NCBI RefSeq assembly: GCF_900104955.1
Contig: NZ_FNSI01000001.1
Location: forward strand, 3,258,001-3,322,000
Direction: 5' to 3'
Length of the DNA stretch: 64,000 nt
Source of the DNA: Beijerinckia sp. 28-YEA-48
GTDB lineage: Bacteria > Pseudomonadota > Alphaproteobacteria > Rhizobiales > Beijerinckiaceae
Part shown: one piece after another, positions 34,968 through 43,915 of the stretch
Layout of the letters: each line of letters begins with the position of its first letter
Numbering within the stretch: position 1 is the stretch's first letter
Notes under the pieces: model-generated
Seen by the model: only the letters and a program-made list of their open reading frames with translations
What the model was told of the DNA's origin: nothing
The model's database searches: none
Made by a program: the position numbers and the translations under genes

Positions 34968-35942
34968 TTACTGCGGCTCGATCTTCGCCGCCTTCACGAC
35001 GACACCCCAGCGGGTCATTTCATCGCGCACGAACTGGGCCATCTCCTTCGGCGTCGAGGTACGCACCTCGATCATCTGTGCCGCCAGTTTGGCGATCACG
35101 TCGGGCTCGTTGATCGCAGCCGCCGTCTGCTTGTAGATTTCATCGAGTATAGCCGGCGGCGTGCTGGGCGGTGCGATCAGCGCGTTCCAGGCGCTGGCTT
35201 CGACCCCGTCGATGCCAGCTTCCGCGAAGGTCGGCACGTTGGGCAAGAATTTTGAGCGCTTCGGCTCGGTGACGGCGAGGATTTTCATCTTGCCGTCGCT
35301 GGCGAGCGGCACGACCGAGACCGCCGGCAAAACCGTCATCTGCACGTCGTTCTGCATCACCGCCTGGGCCGCCTGGGGCGAACCGCCGAACACCACGTGA
35401 ACGACCTCGGTGCCGCTCTTGGCCGCGATCAGCTCCATCGCCAGATGCGACAGCGAGCCCCGGCCGATCGAAGCATAGTTATATTTACCCGGATTCTTCT
35501 TCAGCAGCGCAATCAACTCGCCAACCGTGTTGACGCCAAGTTCGTTGGAAACGGCGAGCACGCTCGGCTGCGAGGTCAGCATGGTGACCGGTGCGATATC
35601 CTTGAACGGATCATAGGGCATGGATTTCATCAGCACCGTGTTCATACCCATCGGGCCAAACAGGCTGATGCCTATGGTCATGCCGTCACCTGGCGCCCGG
35701 GCCACCACATCGGTGCCGGTATTGCCGCTGGCGCCGGGCCGGTTCTCGATGATGAAGGGTTTGCCCGTGCGCTGCTGCAGCTTTTCGCCGACGATGCGGG
35801 CGATAATATCGGGGGAGGCTCCGGCAGCGAAAGGCACGATGAATTTCACCGTGCCGGAGGGCCAGGCTTCCGTCTGAGCCGACAGGCTCGACGGCGCAAC
35901 AAGCGCCAGCAGAGCGGCGAAGGGTACGGCAATCGATCGCAT
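34968..35942 (-). CDS. TctC/Bug-type binding protein (2)
   Basis: TTT-family periplasmic binding protein of 324 residues. The signal is MRSIAVPFAALLALVAPSSLSAQ. The flytrap domain has FIVPFAAGASPDIIARIVGEKL, IIENRPGASGNTGTDVVARA, YNYASIGRGSLSHLAMEL, VHVVFGGSPQAAQAVMQNDV and LPNVPTFAEAGIDG. The family tail MTRWGVVVKAAKIEPQ is complete. GGGAGAGGAA precedes the ATG. It is divergent from the GMC oxidoreductase gene, about 170 bases apart, with no membrane partner nearby. Confidence 0.9.
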   Translation of the reverse strand: MRSIAVPFAALLALVAPSSLSAQTEAWPSGTVKFIVPFAAGASPDIIARIVGEKLQQRTGKPFIIENRPGASGNTGTDVVARAPGDGMTIGISLFGPMGMNTVLMKSMPYDPFKDIAPVTMLTSQPSVLAVSNELGVNTVGELIALLKKNPGKYNYASIGRGSLSHLAMELIAAKSGTEVVHVVFGGSPQAAQAVMQNDVQMTVLPAVSVVPLASDGKMKILAVTEPKRSKFLPNVPTFAEAGIDGVEASAWNALIAPPSTPPAILDEIYKQTAAAINEPDVIAKLAAQMIEVRTSTPKEMAQFVRDEMTRWGVVVKAAKIEPQ

Positions 35943-36112
35943 AAGGTTCCTCTCCCAGCGGTTTCATCACGAGTTTCCTCGCGAGCGTCATCCCCTGCCC
36001 TACGCCTACCATAGCCTCCGTCAATGCGCCAAAGGGCGGAGTTCTGGACGCCGCGCGCGGCAGGCGGTAGGGCTTGAGCGGAACAAACAACGAAAATGGA
36101 TATGGGGTGGAG

Positions 36113-37744
36113 ATGACGACAAACCAGGTCTATGACTACATCATCGTCGGCGCCGGATCGGCCGGCTGCGTGCTGGCCAATCGGCTGTCAGCCGACCCGG
36201 CGGTCTCAGTCTTGCTGCTCGAAGCGGGACCAGCCGACCGGCATCCGCTCATCCATATCCCGCTCGGCATGGGCAAAATGCACGAGCATACGATGTTCGA
36301 CTGGGGCTATCACACCGAGCCCGAACCGCAGCTCAATGGCCGACGCATCGAGGCCATGCGCGGCAAGGTTTTGGGCGGCTCGTCTTCCATCAATGTCATG
36401 GCCTATACGCGGGGACATCGCGGCGACTACGACCGCTGGTCGCGCAATGGCGCGAGCGGCTGGTCCTATGCCGAATGCCTGCCCTATTTCAAACGCAGCG
36501 AGACCTGGCAGGGCGGCACCAATCCCTGGCGCGGCGGCGACGGCCCGCTCGGTACGGAATATGCGCGCACGCGCGATCCGCTTTTTGAGGCGTGGATCGA
36601 TGCGGCAAAGCAAAGAGGCCTGCCCTTCACCGAGGATTACAACGGCGCCGAAGGCGAAGGCATCGGCCGTAGCCAATATACCATTCGCAATGGACGACGC
36701 TCTTCGACCTCGAACGCCTATCTCAAGCCGGCACGTGGCCGCCGCAATCTGAAGGTCGAAACCCATGCGCTGACGACGCGCATCCTCATGGATGGCACGT
36801 GGGCGCGGGGCATCGAATATGTCAACAACGGCATGACCGTGCAGGCGCAAGCTGGCCGCGAGGTCATTCTCAGCGCCGGCACCTTCAACTCGCCCCAGCT
36901 CCTGATGCTATCAGGCATCGGGCCGGCCGCGCATCTGGCCACGCTCGGCATCAAGCCGGTGGTCGACCTGCCCGTCGGCCAAAACCTGCAAGACCACCTG
37001 GCGGTGATGATCTCATACACCCGGCCGCAAAACCCCTCGCCGTTCCGCGACACCATGCGGTTCGACCGCATCGCCATCGCCATGGTGCAGGCCTATCTCA
37101 CCGGCACCGGTGCCGGCACCGTGGTGCCGGGTGGCCTGCATGCCTTCTTCAAGACAAGACCCGAGCTTGACGTGCCAGACATCGAATTCATGTTCCGGGG
37201 CCTGCCAGGCGATGCCGACATCTGGTTTCCGGGCCTCAAGAAACCTTATCTCGATGGCTATGGCGTCCGTCCCTGCCTGCTGCATCCCGAAAGCCGTGGC
37301 GAAGTGACGTTGCGCAGCACCGATCCTGCCGACACTCCCCGCATTTTCTATAATTTCTTCTCGGCGCCGAATGATCTACCACGCCTGCGCAACGGCTTTA
37401 AGCTGGCCCGCGAAGTCGCTTCCCAGCAGGCGCTGGAGCCTTACCGTGGCGAAGAGGATTCGCCCGGCCCGAAGGTGCAAAGCGACGACGAGATCGACGC
37501 CTTCATCCGGCGCGCGGCGCTCACCGCTCACCACCCCGCCGGCACCTGCAAAATGGGTACGGGCACCGATTGCGTGCTCGACCCGCAGATGCGCGTGCGT
37601 GGCATCGAGGGGCTGCGGGTCGTCGATGCCTCCGCCATGCCGGATATGGTCGGCGCGCATATCAATGCCTGCGTCATCATGATGGCCGACAAGGCCTCCG
37701 ACATGATCAGAGGCGCTGAGCCGCTGCCGCCGTCGAACGCCTGA
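36113..37744 (+). CDS. GMC family FAD-dependent oxidoreductase (choline dehydrogenase-like)
   Basis: A 543-residue glucose-methanol-choline oxidoreductase. The FAD site YIIVGAGSAGCVLANRLS lies at residues 9-26 and the GMC signature 1 GKVLGGSSSINVMAYTRG near residue 85. Signature 2 is SAGTFNSPQLLMLSGIGP near 258. The C-terminal catalytic region AHHPAGTCKMGTG has the His expected for proton transfer. It oxidises an alcohol to an aldehyde or acid, but the substrate is unknown. The ATG at 36113 has GGGG 5 bases upstream; an upstream TTG at 36074 is unlikely. It is divergent from Bug protein 2. Confidence 0.9.
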   Translation: MTTNQVYDYIIVGAGSAGCVLANRLSADPAVSVLLLEAGPADRHPLIHIPLGMGKMHEHTMFDWGYHTEPEPQLNGRRIEAMRGKVLGGSSSINVMAYTRGHRGDYDRWSRNGASGWSYAECLPYFKRSETWQGGTNPWRGGDGPLGTEYARTRDPLFEAWIDAAKQRGLPFTEDYNGAEGEGIGRSQYTIRNGRRSSTSNAYLKPARGRRNLKVETHALTTRILMDGTWARGIEYVNNGMTVQAQAGREVILSAGTFNSPQLLMLSGIGPAAHLATLGIKPVVDLPVGQNLQDHLAVMISYTRPQNPSPFRDTMRFDRIAIAMVQAYLTGTGAGTVVPGGLHAFFKTRPELDVPDIEFMFRGLPGDADIWFPGLKKPYLDGYGVRPCLLHPESRGEVTLRSTDPADTPRIFYNFFSAPNDLPRLRNGFKLAREVASQQALEPYRGEEDSPGPKVQSDDEIDAFIRRAALTAHHPAGTCKMGTGTDCVLDPQMRVRGIEGLRVVDASAMPDMVGAHINACVIMMADKASDMIRGAEPLPPSNA

Positions 37745-37791
37745 AGGCCTGCGAACAAGTTGACGGTGTGCGAAATCACACGTCTCATCTG

Positions 37792-37824
37792 TTAGGCTGG
37801 GTCTAGCATCAAGACCCAGCCTAA
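37792..37824. other. Strong 12-bp hairpin between the GMC and Sel1 genes
   Basis: TTAGGCTGGGTC and GACCCAGCCTAA form a perfect 12-bp stem with a 9-base loop, 48 bases after the GMC stop and directly before the ribosome site (GGTGAG) of the next gene. No T-run follows, so it is either a weak terminator or a leader hairpin of the Sel1 gene. Confidence 0.55.
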
Positions 37825-37842
37825 TAACAAGGTGAGACGCTG

Positions 37843-38601
37843 ATGATTTCGCAGCTCGTACCTTTATCTTTGCCGTTTTCCACGTCTTCGTCCCCCTCGC
37901 GCCGATTGCTTCGCCCAGACCTTGGGCATCGGCGATATTTGGGTCTGGCCCTCGCGCTCTTCAGCGCCCTCGCGGTGGCGCCCACGTTGGCGCAGACTGA
38001 GGATGAAGCCGCGAAAGCGGCTGCCGCCACCGCCTGCGATACCGGCGCGACATCGCCACTCGATCCGCAAGGCAAGGCGCCGCCCAGCTACATTTTCGAT
38101 ATGAACCCAACGTTCAATACGAACGTGACCGGCGATCTGATTGCCGCCTGCCGCACCGCGGCCCTGGCCTTTCCCGACGAGCAACGGTTCGCCATCCAGC
38201 TTGCCCGCGCCATGTATCTTGATTTCAAAAACACTGAGACGATCCTTCCGACCGTGCGGCGTTTCGCCGAGAACGGTCATATCGAAGCACAGCATCTGCT
38301 CTGGCGGATGAGCAGCGGCAAGATCGATCCGCTGCGCAACCCCACTGAAGCCAACCACATGCTCAATCTTCTGCGCAATGCCGCCGAAGCCGGCCACGCC
38401 GAGGCATTGCTCGATATCTACAACCTGCGGCGCGATGGCGGCTTGCTGAAACGCGATGATAGCGAAGCGCTGCGCTGGGCCGACCGCATGGCCAACCTGC
38501 CCACCCAAGGCCCTGGCGGCGACTGGGCTCATAAAGCCGAGTTCGAAGCCATGGGCCCGTGGCGCGACGCTGCGCCTCACCTCCCCCGCCACATCGGCTG
38601 A
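37843..38601 (+). CDS. Sel1-repeat exported protein, N-terminal fragment before frameshift
   Basis: This encodes 252 residues. A long basic leader runs into a hydrophobic signal (LGLALALFSALAVAPTLAQ), then come helical Sel1/TPR-like repeats (RFAENGHIEAQHLLWRMSSG, LLRNAAEAGHAEALLDIYNLRRDGG). The frame runs into unrelated residues after FEAMGP and stops at 38599-38601, while the repeat pattern resumes in the next frame (see the following entry). A single extra base in the GGGCCC run at 38553-38558 would join them into one protein of about 930 residues. The ATG at 37843 has GGTGAG 7 bases upstream. It is best read as part of a frameshifted gene, or of a sequence with an error. Confidence 0.7.
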   Translation: MISQLVPLSLPFSTSSSPSRRLLRPDLGHRRYLGLALALFSALAVAPTLAQTEDEAAKAAAATACDTGATSPLDPQGKAPPSYIFDMNPTFNTNVTGDLIAACRTAALAFPDEQRFAIQLARAMYLDFKNTETILPTVRRFAENGHIEAQHLLWRMSSGKIDPLRNPTEANHMLNLLRNAAEAGHAEALLDIYNLRRDGGLLKRDDSEALRWADRMANLPTQGPGGDWAHKAEFEAMGPWRDAAPHLPRHIG

Positions 38602-40636
38602 AGAGAAAGCCAAGGCTTTTGCCTTTCTGAAAGAACAATATGAAGCCGGCAATCGCCAGGTGTTCCTCCCCTATGTGACGGCGCTGCGTACCGGTACCGG
38701 TACGCAGAAACAGCCCGAAGCCGCGCGCGCCCTTTTGGAAAAGGCCGCAAACGATGACGCCTTCGCGCGCCTGCAACTGGCGCGCATGCTGGTGAACGGC
38801 GAAGGCGGCCCGCGCGACCTCGCCCGCGGATTGGCTTTGCTCGACGATAAATCGCTGCAGAACATGGCCGATCGCCCGCGCATCATGGCCGATCTGTTTC
38901 TCAACAATGAGATCGTCGGGCGCGATCCGCGGCGAGCCATCGCCGCTTTTCAGAGCACACGCCTCGGCATCGACGATTCAATCCGGCTCGCGGGCCTGCT
39001 GACCGACTATCAAGCTAAAGTCGACAAGGCGGCTTTGGTGCAAAGGCTTTCGCTTGCCGCCACAGTCGGCGAGCCCGGTGCCGGCATGGCCCTTGCCAAA
39101 TTGAAACTGTCGCGCAACACAGATTTTCGCGACGAAGCCGGTGCGCGCGACATCCTGGCACTCATGACCCGCGACGGCGATCCGGCGACACAAGTTCTGC
39201 TGGCGCGCGCCCATTTCTCCAATCTGGATTCGACAAGCCTCACAGCTCTGGCCCCTGGTCCGCTGCACGAAGCGCAGATCCGCAAGATCATTGCCGATGG
39301 TGTTGCTGCCGGACAGGCGGATGCCTTGCTGTTGCAAGGCCAATTGACGCGCAAAGGCGTGCTCTATCCGCAAGATGACGAGGCAGCGACCAGGCTGATC
39401 GTCAAAGCCGCCGAACTCGGCAATGTCGAGGCGATGCTGGCGGCGGGACGGGCCTATGCCGATGGCCTCGGCATAGCGAAAAATCCGCGCGAGCGCCTGC
39501 GCTTCTGGCGCAAGGCGGCGGAGCAAGGATCGATCGAGGCGAAAGAAAATCTCGCCAGCGCCTTCACCTTCGATTTCGGCGCGCGGCTGATGACGCTCAG
39601 CGAAGGCATTTCCTATCCGGTCGCGCTTTATGGCGACGGTGCCGGTCGACGCTATGGCGACCAGAGCAATTTCGGCGGTTTCTCTCTGGCCAACACCCAG
39701 ATTTCCACGCTGTTCGCCGGCGGGCGTATCACTGATTTTCCCCGCAAGGCCATCGCCGCTGCCGTCATCGACGGTTTGCAAATGGCGCCGGCTGGGACAA
39801 CCGAAGACAAGCTGGTTGCCCTCAGCAAGGCGATGCCGCAGGACGTGCGCGCCGAGATCGAGAAAGTGCTCAAGGCGGAAGGTAAATTCGCCGGCGAGCC
39901 GAACGGTTATTTCGGTCCGGACGCGCGCACCGGTCTGCGTATGCAGATCGAGGCGCGCGGACCCTGGCGGCAAGCTGCGGTTCAGGCTGCGGTGCCGACG
40001 GCCAACCCGACAGCGACACAGCCGAATGCCCCACCTCAACCGCAGATTTCGCGCGCCGTCGTCGACAGCGTGCGCGAGAAGGCGCTCCAGCGCTCGCAGA
40101 CGATCAAGACCGATGCCGACCGGCTCGCGGCGCTGCGCATGTTCAACGCGCTGGCCCGCCTCGGTGATTTGCACGCGCGCTGGCTGATGATGAGCAATTA
40201 CCATCAATCGAGCCTGGTGCGGCAGGTGGTGTCGCCGGAAGAACTGACGCGCTACAGCCTCGACATCCTGGTGGTGAAGCCGGACGAGGCGCCGAAGGCG
40301 AGTTTCGAATTCATCTTCGACCTGACGACCCTCTACAAACAGGATCGCGGCAAGACCTTCGGCCCCGCCTTCCTAGCAGCCGTGCGCGACGATCCCCGCC
40401 TTCAGGATCTGTCGATGCTCACGGAAATCAGCAAGCACATGATGTTTGCACCGGGCGCCTGCGATGCGGTTCTGGCGGCAGCGAAGCTGCAAAAGATCGG
40501 CGGCCTGGATGGCGAGGGCTGTTCGGAGCCATCGCTCGACGCCATCGTCGCTTACGCTAAAAAAGCTGGCCCCGCCAATGTGGAGAGCAAAGCCCGGGCG
40601 CAAGCCGCTATCGATGTCACCAAGCTGGCGCAATAG
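38456..40636 (+). CDS. Sel1-repeat / peptidoglycan-binding-like protein, C-terminal fragment
   Basis: The open frame has 726 codons, but the first 34 or so overlap the previous frame and look non-coding; real similarity starts near 38559. From there it shows Sel1/TPR-type repeats (ARALLEKAANDDAFARLQLARMLVNGEGG, LIVKAAELGNVEAMLAAGRAYADGLG, FWRKAAEQGSIEAKENLASA). Next comes a stretch like a peptidoglycan-binding repeat (IEKVLKAEGKFAGEPNGYFG, then PDARTGLRMQ), a Pro/Ala/Gln linker and a helical C-terminal domain. On its own it has no signal peptide. With the upstream fragment it would be an exported repeat protein, plausibly acting at the cell wall. It is followed convergently by the PQQ-type gene. 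Confidence 0.7.
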   Translation: MIAKRCAGPTAWPTCPPKALAATGLIKPSSKPWARGATLRLTSPATSAEEKAKAFAFLKEQYEAGNRQVFLPYVTALRTGTGTQKQPEAARALLEKAANDDAFARLQLARMLVNGEGGPRDLARGLALLDDKSLQNMADRPRIMADLFLNNEIVGRDPRRAIAAFQSTRLGIDDSIRLAGLLTDYQAKVDKAALVQRLSLAATVGEPGAGMALAKLKLSRNTDFRDEAGARDILALMTRDGDPATQVLLARAHFSNLDSTSLTALAPGPLHEAQIRKIIADGVAAGQADALLLQGQLTRKGVLYPQDDEAATRLIVKAAELGNVEAMLAAGRAYADGLGIAKNPRERLRFWRKAAEQGSIEAKENLASAFTFDFGARLMTLSEGISYPVALYGDGAGRRYGDQSNFGGFSLANTQISTLFAGGRITDFPRKAIAAAVIDGLQMAPAGTTEDKLVALSKAMPQDVRAEIEKVLKAEGKFAGEPNGYFGPDARTGLRMQIEARGPWRQAAVQAAVPTANPTATQPNAPPQPQISRAVVDSVREKALQRSQTIKTDADRLAALRMFNALARLGDLHARWLMMSNYHQSSLVRQVVSPEELTRYSLDILVVKPDEAPKASFEFIFDLTTLYKQDRGKTFGPAFLAAVRDDPRLQDLSMLTEISKHMMFAPGACDAVLAAAKLQKIGGLDGEGCSEPSLDAIVAYAKKAGPANVESKARAQAAIDVTKLAQ

Positions 40637-40647
40637 AGCCGCAAGGC

Positions 40648-41829
40648 TTATCGCGTCTTGGCTGAACCATCGTAAGAAATGCGATAGATGACACCGTTGA
40701 GGTCGTCGGAAACGAGCAGCGCGCCATCCGGCATCGGCAACACGCCGACCAGCCGAGCGAGATGTTCATCACGCTTTTCATCGAGCAGACCGGTCATGAA
40801 CGGGCGCACGCTGGCCTTGCCCGCGCTATCCAACTGAACGACGGCGAGATCGGAGCCGAATTTGCGTGAGCGGTTCCAAGAGCCGTGACGGGCGATGAAA
40901 GCCGCATTCTTGTATTCGGCCGGGAACATCGTGCCCGTGTACCATTTGATGCCGAGGGACGCGGAATGCGGCCCGGTCGTCACCGCCGGCAGGATCACAT
41001 CGGCGCAAGGATCGGGCTTGCGGAATTGCGGATCGGCAATGCCATTCGCGTGGCAATAGGGAAAGCCGAAGTTAGCGCCTTCCCTGCCGCGCGGCAGGCG
41101 ATTGAATTCATCTTCCGGAATGTCGTCTCCCATATTGTCGCGGCCGTTGTCGGTGAACCAAAGTTCGCCGGTGACCGGATGCCAATCGAAGCCGACCGAA
41201 TTGCGAATACCGTGCGCGATAACCTCCATACGACCGCTGTCGAGGTCGTAGCGGCGGATATTTCCATAAACATTCGGGTCGACTTCGCAGACATTGCAGG
41301 GTGCACCAACCGCGATATAGAGCTTGCCATCGGGCCCGAACCCCATATAGCGCCAGCCATGATGACGTTCCGAGGGCAGATTAAACTGCTGGGAGATATC
41401 CACCCGCTGCGCGCCATCGAGCCGCGCCTCGATATCGTCGAAGCGATAAACGCGGTTGATCGCGGCAACGTAGAGCGCTCCGTCTTTCATGGCGAGCCCG
41501 TTGGGGCTGGTGAGAGCTTGCGCAATGGTGCGCACTCGTCGCACGCCATTCTCAGAAGTGATCGCATAAACGCGACCAGCACCGGTGGTGCCGACAAAGA
41601 CCGTGCCTTTGGGGCCGAGCAGCAACGTGCGGGCGCCCGACAGACCCGCCTGCCAGACCTCGACCTTGAACCCTGGCGGCAGCTTGAAACGATCGATCGG
41701 CGGCTTCGCTTGCGCCCACGCTCCATCGCTGTGCCACGCGGTCACGAAAAGCGCCATCATGGCGCATATGGCGAAGACGAGCCTTCGCGACGGATGCCGA
41801 CCGACGGCAGCGCGTTTTTCAGGGAACAT
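40648..41829 (-). CDS. PQQ-type sugar (sorbosone) dehydrogenase-like protein
   Basis: A 393-residue exported beta-propeller protein of the PQQ-dependent soluble glucose/sorbosone dehydrogenase group. The signal region (LVFAICAMMALFVTAWHSDGAWAQ) precedes LPPGFKVEVWQAGLSGARTL. The family blocks HHGWRYMGFGPDGKLYIAVGAPCNVC, IAHGIRNSVGFDWHPVTGELWFTDNGRDNMGDD and NFGFPYCHANG are clear. The His/Arg/Asn set expected near PQQ and calcium is largely present (HHGWRY, GIRNSVGF, TDNGRD). The ATG at 41829 has GAGG 8 bases upstream. The substrate and the presence of PQQ biosynthesis in this organism are unknown. Confidence 0.85.
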   Translation of the reverse strand: MFPEKRAAVGRHPSRRLVFAICAMMALFVTAWHSDGAWAQAKPPIDRFKLPPGFKVEVWQAGLSGARTLLLGPKGTVFVGTTGAGRVYAITSENGVRRVRTIAQALTSPNGLAMKDGALYVAAINRVYRFDDIEARLDGAQRVDISQQFNLPSERHHGWRYMGFGPDGKLYIAVGAPCNVCEVDPNVYGNIRRYDLDSGRMEVIAHGIRNSVGFDWHPVTGELWFTDNGRDNMGDDIPEDEFNRLPRGREGANFGFPYCHANGIADPQFRKPDPCADVILPAVTTGPHSASLGIKWYTGTMFPAEYKNAAFIARHGSWNRSRKFGSDLAVVQLDSAGKASVRPFMTGLLDEKRDEHLARLVGVLPMPDGALLVSDDLNGVIYRISYDGSAKTR

Positions 41830-41929
41830 GACGAGGCCTCGATCGTTGCATCGCGACGATCTTAACGCCCCAAGGCAACGCGACAATCACGCCACTGATC
41901 AAATTTACGATAGGGAATCTACAAGAGGT

Positions 41930-42772
41930 TCAGGCGAAACGATCAGGGGATTTGCCCCGTTGTTTTGGCTCGGCCGCGCGACGCCCCCCTTGCAGATCTT
42001 CAAAATGCCCCAGGGAACCGGACAATTCCCGGGCGCTTTCAATCACCGCGCGTATGGCTTGTTTTTCCCACGCTTGATCCAGGCGCGCGGAGGGACCGAA
42101 CACGCCGATCGAGCCGATGACACAATGGTTGTGATCGAAATAAGGCGCCGCAATCGCGATGGCGCCGGCGAAAACCTCGCCACGACTGATCGCATAGCCT
42201 TGCGCGCGAATGAGATCGAGGCTCGATGACACGGTCTTACGTGCGCCAGTCTTCGGCACTCCTTTCAGGGCCTCCTCGACAGCATCCGGCTTCATGAACG
42301 CCATAATGGCCTTGCCGCTGGCGCCACTTGAAATCGGTTGCGACTCCCCCATGCCCCAGGAAATTCTGAGAATGTGTGGCGCGGCCATTTCAAGCACGCA
42401 CAGACGCTGATCGCCGCGCAACATGAACAAGGCCGCGGTCTCATTCGTCTTGGCACGTAGATCCTCAACGATTGATCGACCTATGACGATCGGGTCGATC
42501 CCGGCCGTCCAATTGTGAGCCAACCGTCCAACACCATAGTCGAGCGAGAAACGCTGCGGCTCGCCGAATGCGCGGATCATGCCTTTTTGCGCGAGCGTAT
42601 GCAGCAATCGATACAGCGTCGGCCGGCTGAGCGGCACCCGCTGCTGAATTTCAAGCACGCTCATCGCGGCTTTTTCCGGCGTGAAACATTGCAGAATTTC
42701 GATGGCGCGATCGACGGCGCGCACGCCTTGCATATTTCCATCGCCTGCATCACGCGCCACGCGCCCCTCCAT
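41930..42772 (-). CDS. IclR family transcriptional regulator
   Basis: A 280-residue regulator with an N-terminal winged helix (VRAVDRAIEILQCFTPEKAAMSVLEIQQRVPLSRPTLYRLLHTLAQKGMI). The C-terminal IclR effector domain has LRAKTNETAALFMLRGDQRLCVLE, SSGASGKAIMAFM and RAQGYAISRGEVFAGAIAIAAPYFD. The ATG at 42772 has GGTGAGAAG upstream; GTG 42784 is an alternative. It is divergent from the binding-protein/dioxygenase operon across a 148-base region carrying two palindromes that share half-sites. It is therefore very likely the local regulator and autoregulator, responding to an aromatic acid or its metabolite. Confidence 0.92.
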   Translation of the reverse strand: MEGRVARDAGDGNMQGVRAVDRAIEILQCFTPEKAAMSVLEIQQRVPLSRPTLYRLLHTLAQKGMIRAFGEPQRFSLDYGVGRLAHNWTAGIDPIVIGRSIVEDLRAKTNETAALFMLRGDQRLCVLEMAAPHILRISWGMGESQPISSGASGKAIMAFMKPDAVEEALKGVPKTGARKTVSSSLDLIRAQGYAISRGEVFAGAIAIAAPYFDHNHCVIGSIGVFGPSARLDQAWEKQAIRAVIESARELSGSLGHFEDLQGGRRAAEPKQRGKSPDRFA

Positions 42773-42795
42773 CTGTCTTCTCACCGATCAAAATC

Positions 42796-42824
42796 ATCCT
42801 ATGTCCGTAGTACGGACATGTCGA
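42796..42824 (-). promoter_or_regulatory. iclR promoter with operator in the spacer
   Basis: On the minus strand TCGACA (42824-42819) and TAGGAT (42801-42796) are separated by exactly 17 bases. The 19-bp palindrome ATGTCCGTA-G-TACGGACAT at 42801-42819 fills this spacer, so a protein bound there would block RNA polymerase. The half-site ATGTCC recurs in the second palindrome at 42871. The palindrome is seen directly; the promoter assignment is inference. Confidence 0.65.
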
Positions 42825-42831
42825 CCGAAAT

Positions 42832-42893
42832 TTGACGGACTAACGCCGGCTCGCTAGCTTAGAATGGATATTATGTCCATGTGATGGACATAA
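42832..42893 (+). promoter_or_regulatory. Promoter and downstream operator of the SBP-dioxygenase operon
   Basis: TTGACG (42832-42837) and TAGCTT (42855-42860) are spaced by 17 bases, giving an expected start of transcription near 42867. The perfect palindrome TTATGTCCAT-GTG-ATGGACATAA at 42871-42893 lies immediately after it, a roadblock-type position. It shares ATGTCC...GGACAT with the iclR operator. Confidence 0.65.
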
Positions 42894-42920
42894 CTCGACG
42901 ACAAGACGAAACGGGAGGGG

Positions 42921-43895
42921 ATGATGTTGATCGACCGACGCAAGGCTCTCGCCGCTCTAACCTGTACGGCGGCCGCCGCGATTTCCTATCCGGCACTGTC
43001 GCAAGACAGCCGCGAAATTTACAATTTCGTCAGCGCCTTTCCGCCCGGCAGCGGTGCGGACGTACTGGTGCGCTTCTGGTCGCAAAAGCTCATGCCGATC
43101 GTTCCGGGGCCGATCGTGGTGGTCAATAAGCCCGGCGCCATGGGCTTTCTCGCCGCCGAATATACGGCGCGCTCCAAGCCCGACGGCCACACCATCTTCG
43201 TGCACGCCGGCACCAGCATCGCCGGCAATATGCACGTGTTCAAAAACCCGCCCTTTGATGTCACCAAGGACCTCAAGGTCGCGGCCACGCTCAGCCGCCA
43301 TTCCTACATCCTCGTCGTCGGCAAGAGCGCGCCTTATAAAAATCTACAGGACCTGACGACGGTCGTGCGCCCCAAGGGCGATAAAGCGACCTATGGCACG
43401 TCCAACACGTCCTCTTTCCTGATCGGCGAACTCTACAAGCAGAAGGCCGATCTCAAGGTCGTCAATGTCAATTATCGAACCTCCGCCGATTTGATCAACG
43501 ACCTCAATAGCGGCGCGCTCGACTTCGCCATCGTCGATTCCATCGCTGCCCTCGGTGTCGCCCGGCAGGGCAACTGGCGACTGCTCGCCATAGGCTCAGG
43601 CACCCGCATGGCCTCGACACCCGATCTACCGACCTTTGCGGAGAGCGGATATCCTGGCATCGACATCGTCTCCTGGTGGGGAGCCCTGGTGCCCACCAGC
43701 ACGCCGCAGCCGATCGTCGACACAATGAGGGGCTGGTTCAACACGGCGGTACAATCGCCCGATACGGCTGAATTCCTCAAGGCAACGGGCAATGATGTCT
43801 ATTCCGCTTCGCCACAGGAGGCGGCTGGCCTCCTCGCCGCCACAGCCAATCAGTGGAAGGACTTTGTCGAAATTGCCAAAATCGAAAAGATCTAA
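42921..43895 (+). CDS. TctC/Bug-type binding protein (3) of the IclR-controlled operon
   Basis: TTT-family periplasmic binding protein of 324 residues. The leader MMLIDRRKALAALTCTAAAAISYPALSQ has a weak Tat-like start. The domain has VSAFPPGSGADVLVRFWSQKL, VVVNKPGAMGFLAAEYTARSKPDG, ATYGTSNTSSFLIGELY, VNVNYRTSADLINDLNSGALDFAIVDS and LPTFAESGYPGIDIVSWWG. GGGAGGGG lies directly upstream, so the second ATG (42924) is spaced better than the first. It is 20 bases ahead of the dioxygenase alpha gene and behind the IclR operator, suggesting that it binds the dioxygenase substrate. Confidence 0.9.
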   Translation: MMLIDRRKALAALTCTAAAAISYPALSQDSREIYNFVSAFPPGSGADVLVRFWSQKLMPIVPGPIVVVNKPGAMGFLAAEYTARSKPDGHTIFVHAGTSIAGNMHVFKNPPFDVTKDLKVAATLSRHSYILVVGKSAPYKNLQDLTTVVRPKGDKATYGTSNTSSFLIGELYKQKADLKVVNVNYRTSADLINDLNSGALDFAIVDSIAALGVARQGNWRLLAIGSGTRMASTPDLPTFAESGYPGIDIVSWWGALVPTSTPQPIVDTMRGWFNTAVQSPDTAEFLKATGNDVYSASPQEAAGLLAATANQWKDFVEIAKIEKI

Positions 43896-43915
43896 AGCGG
43901 CGAGCGGACGCGATA

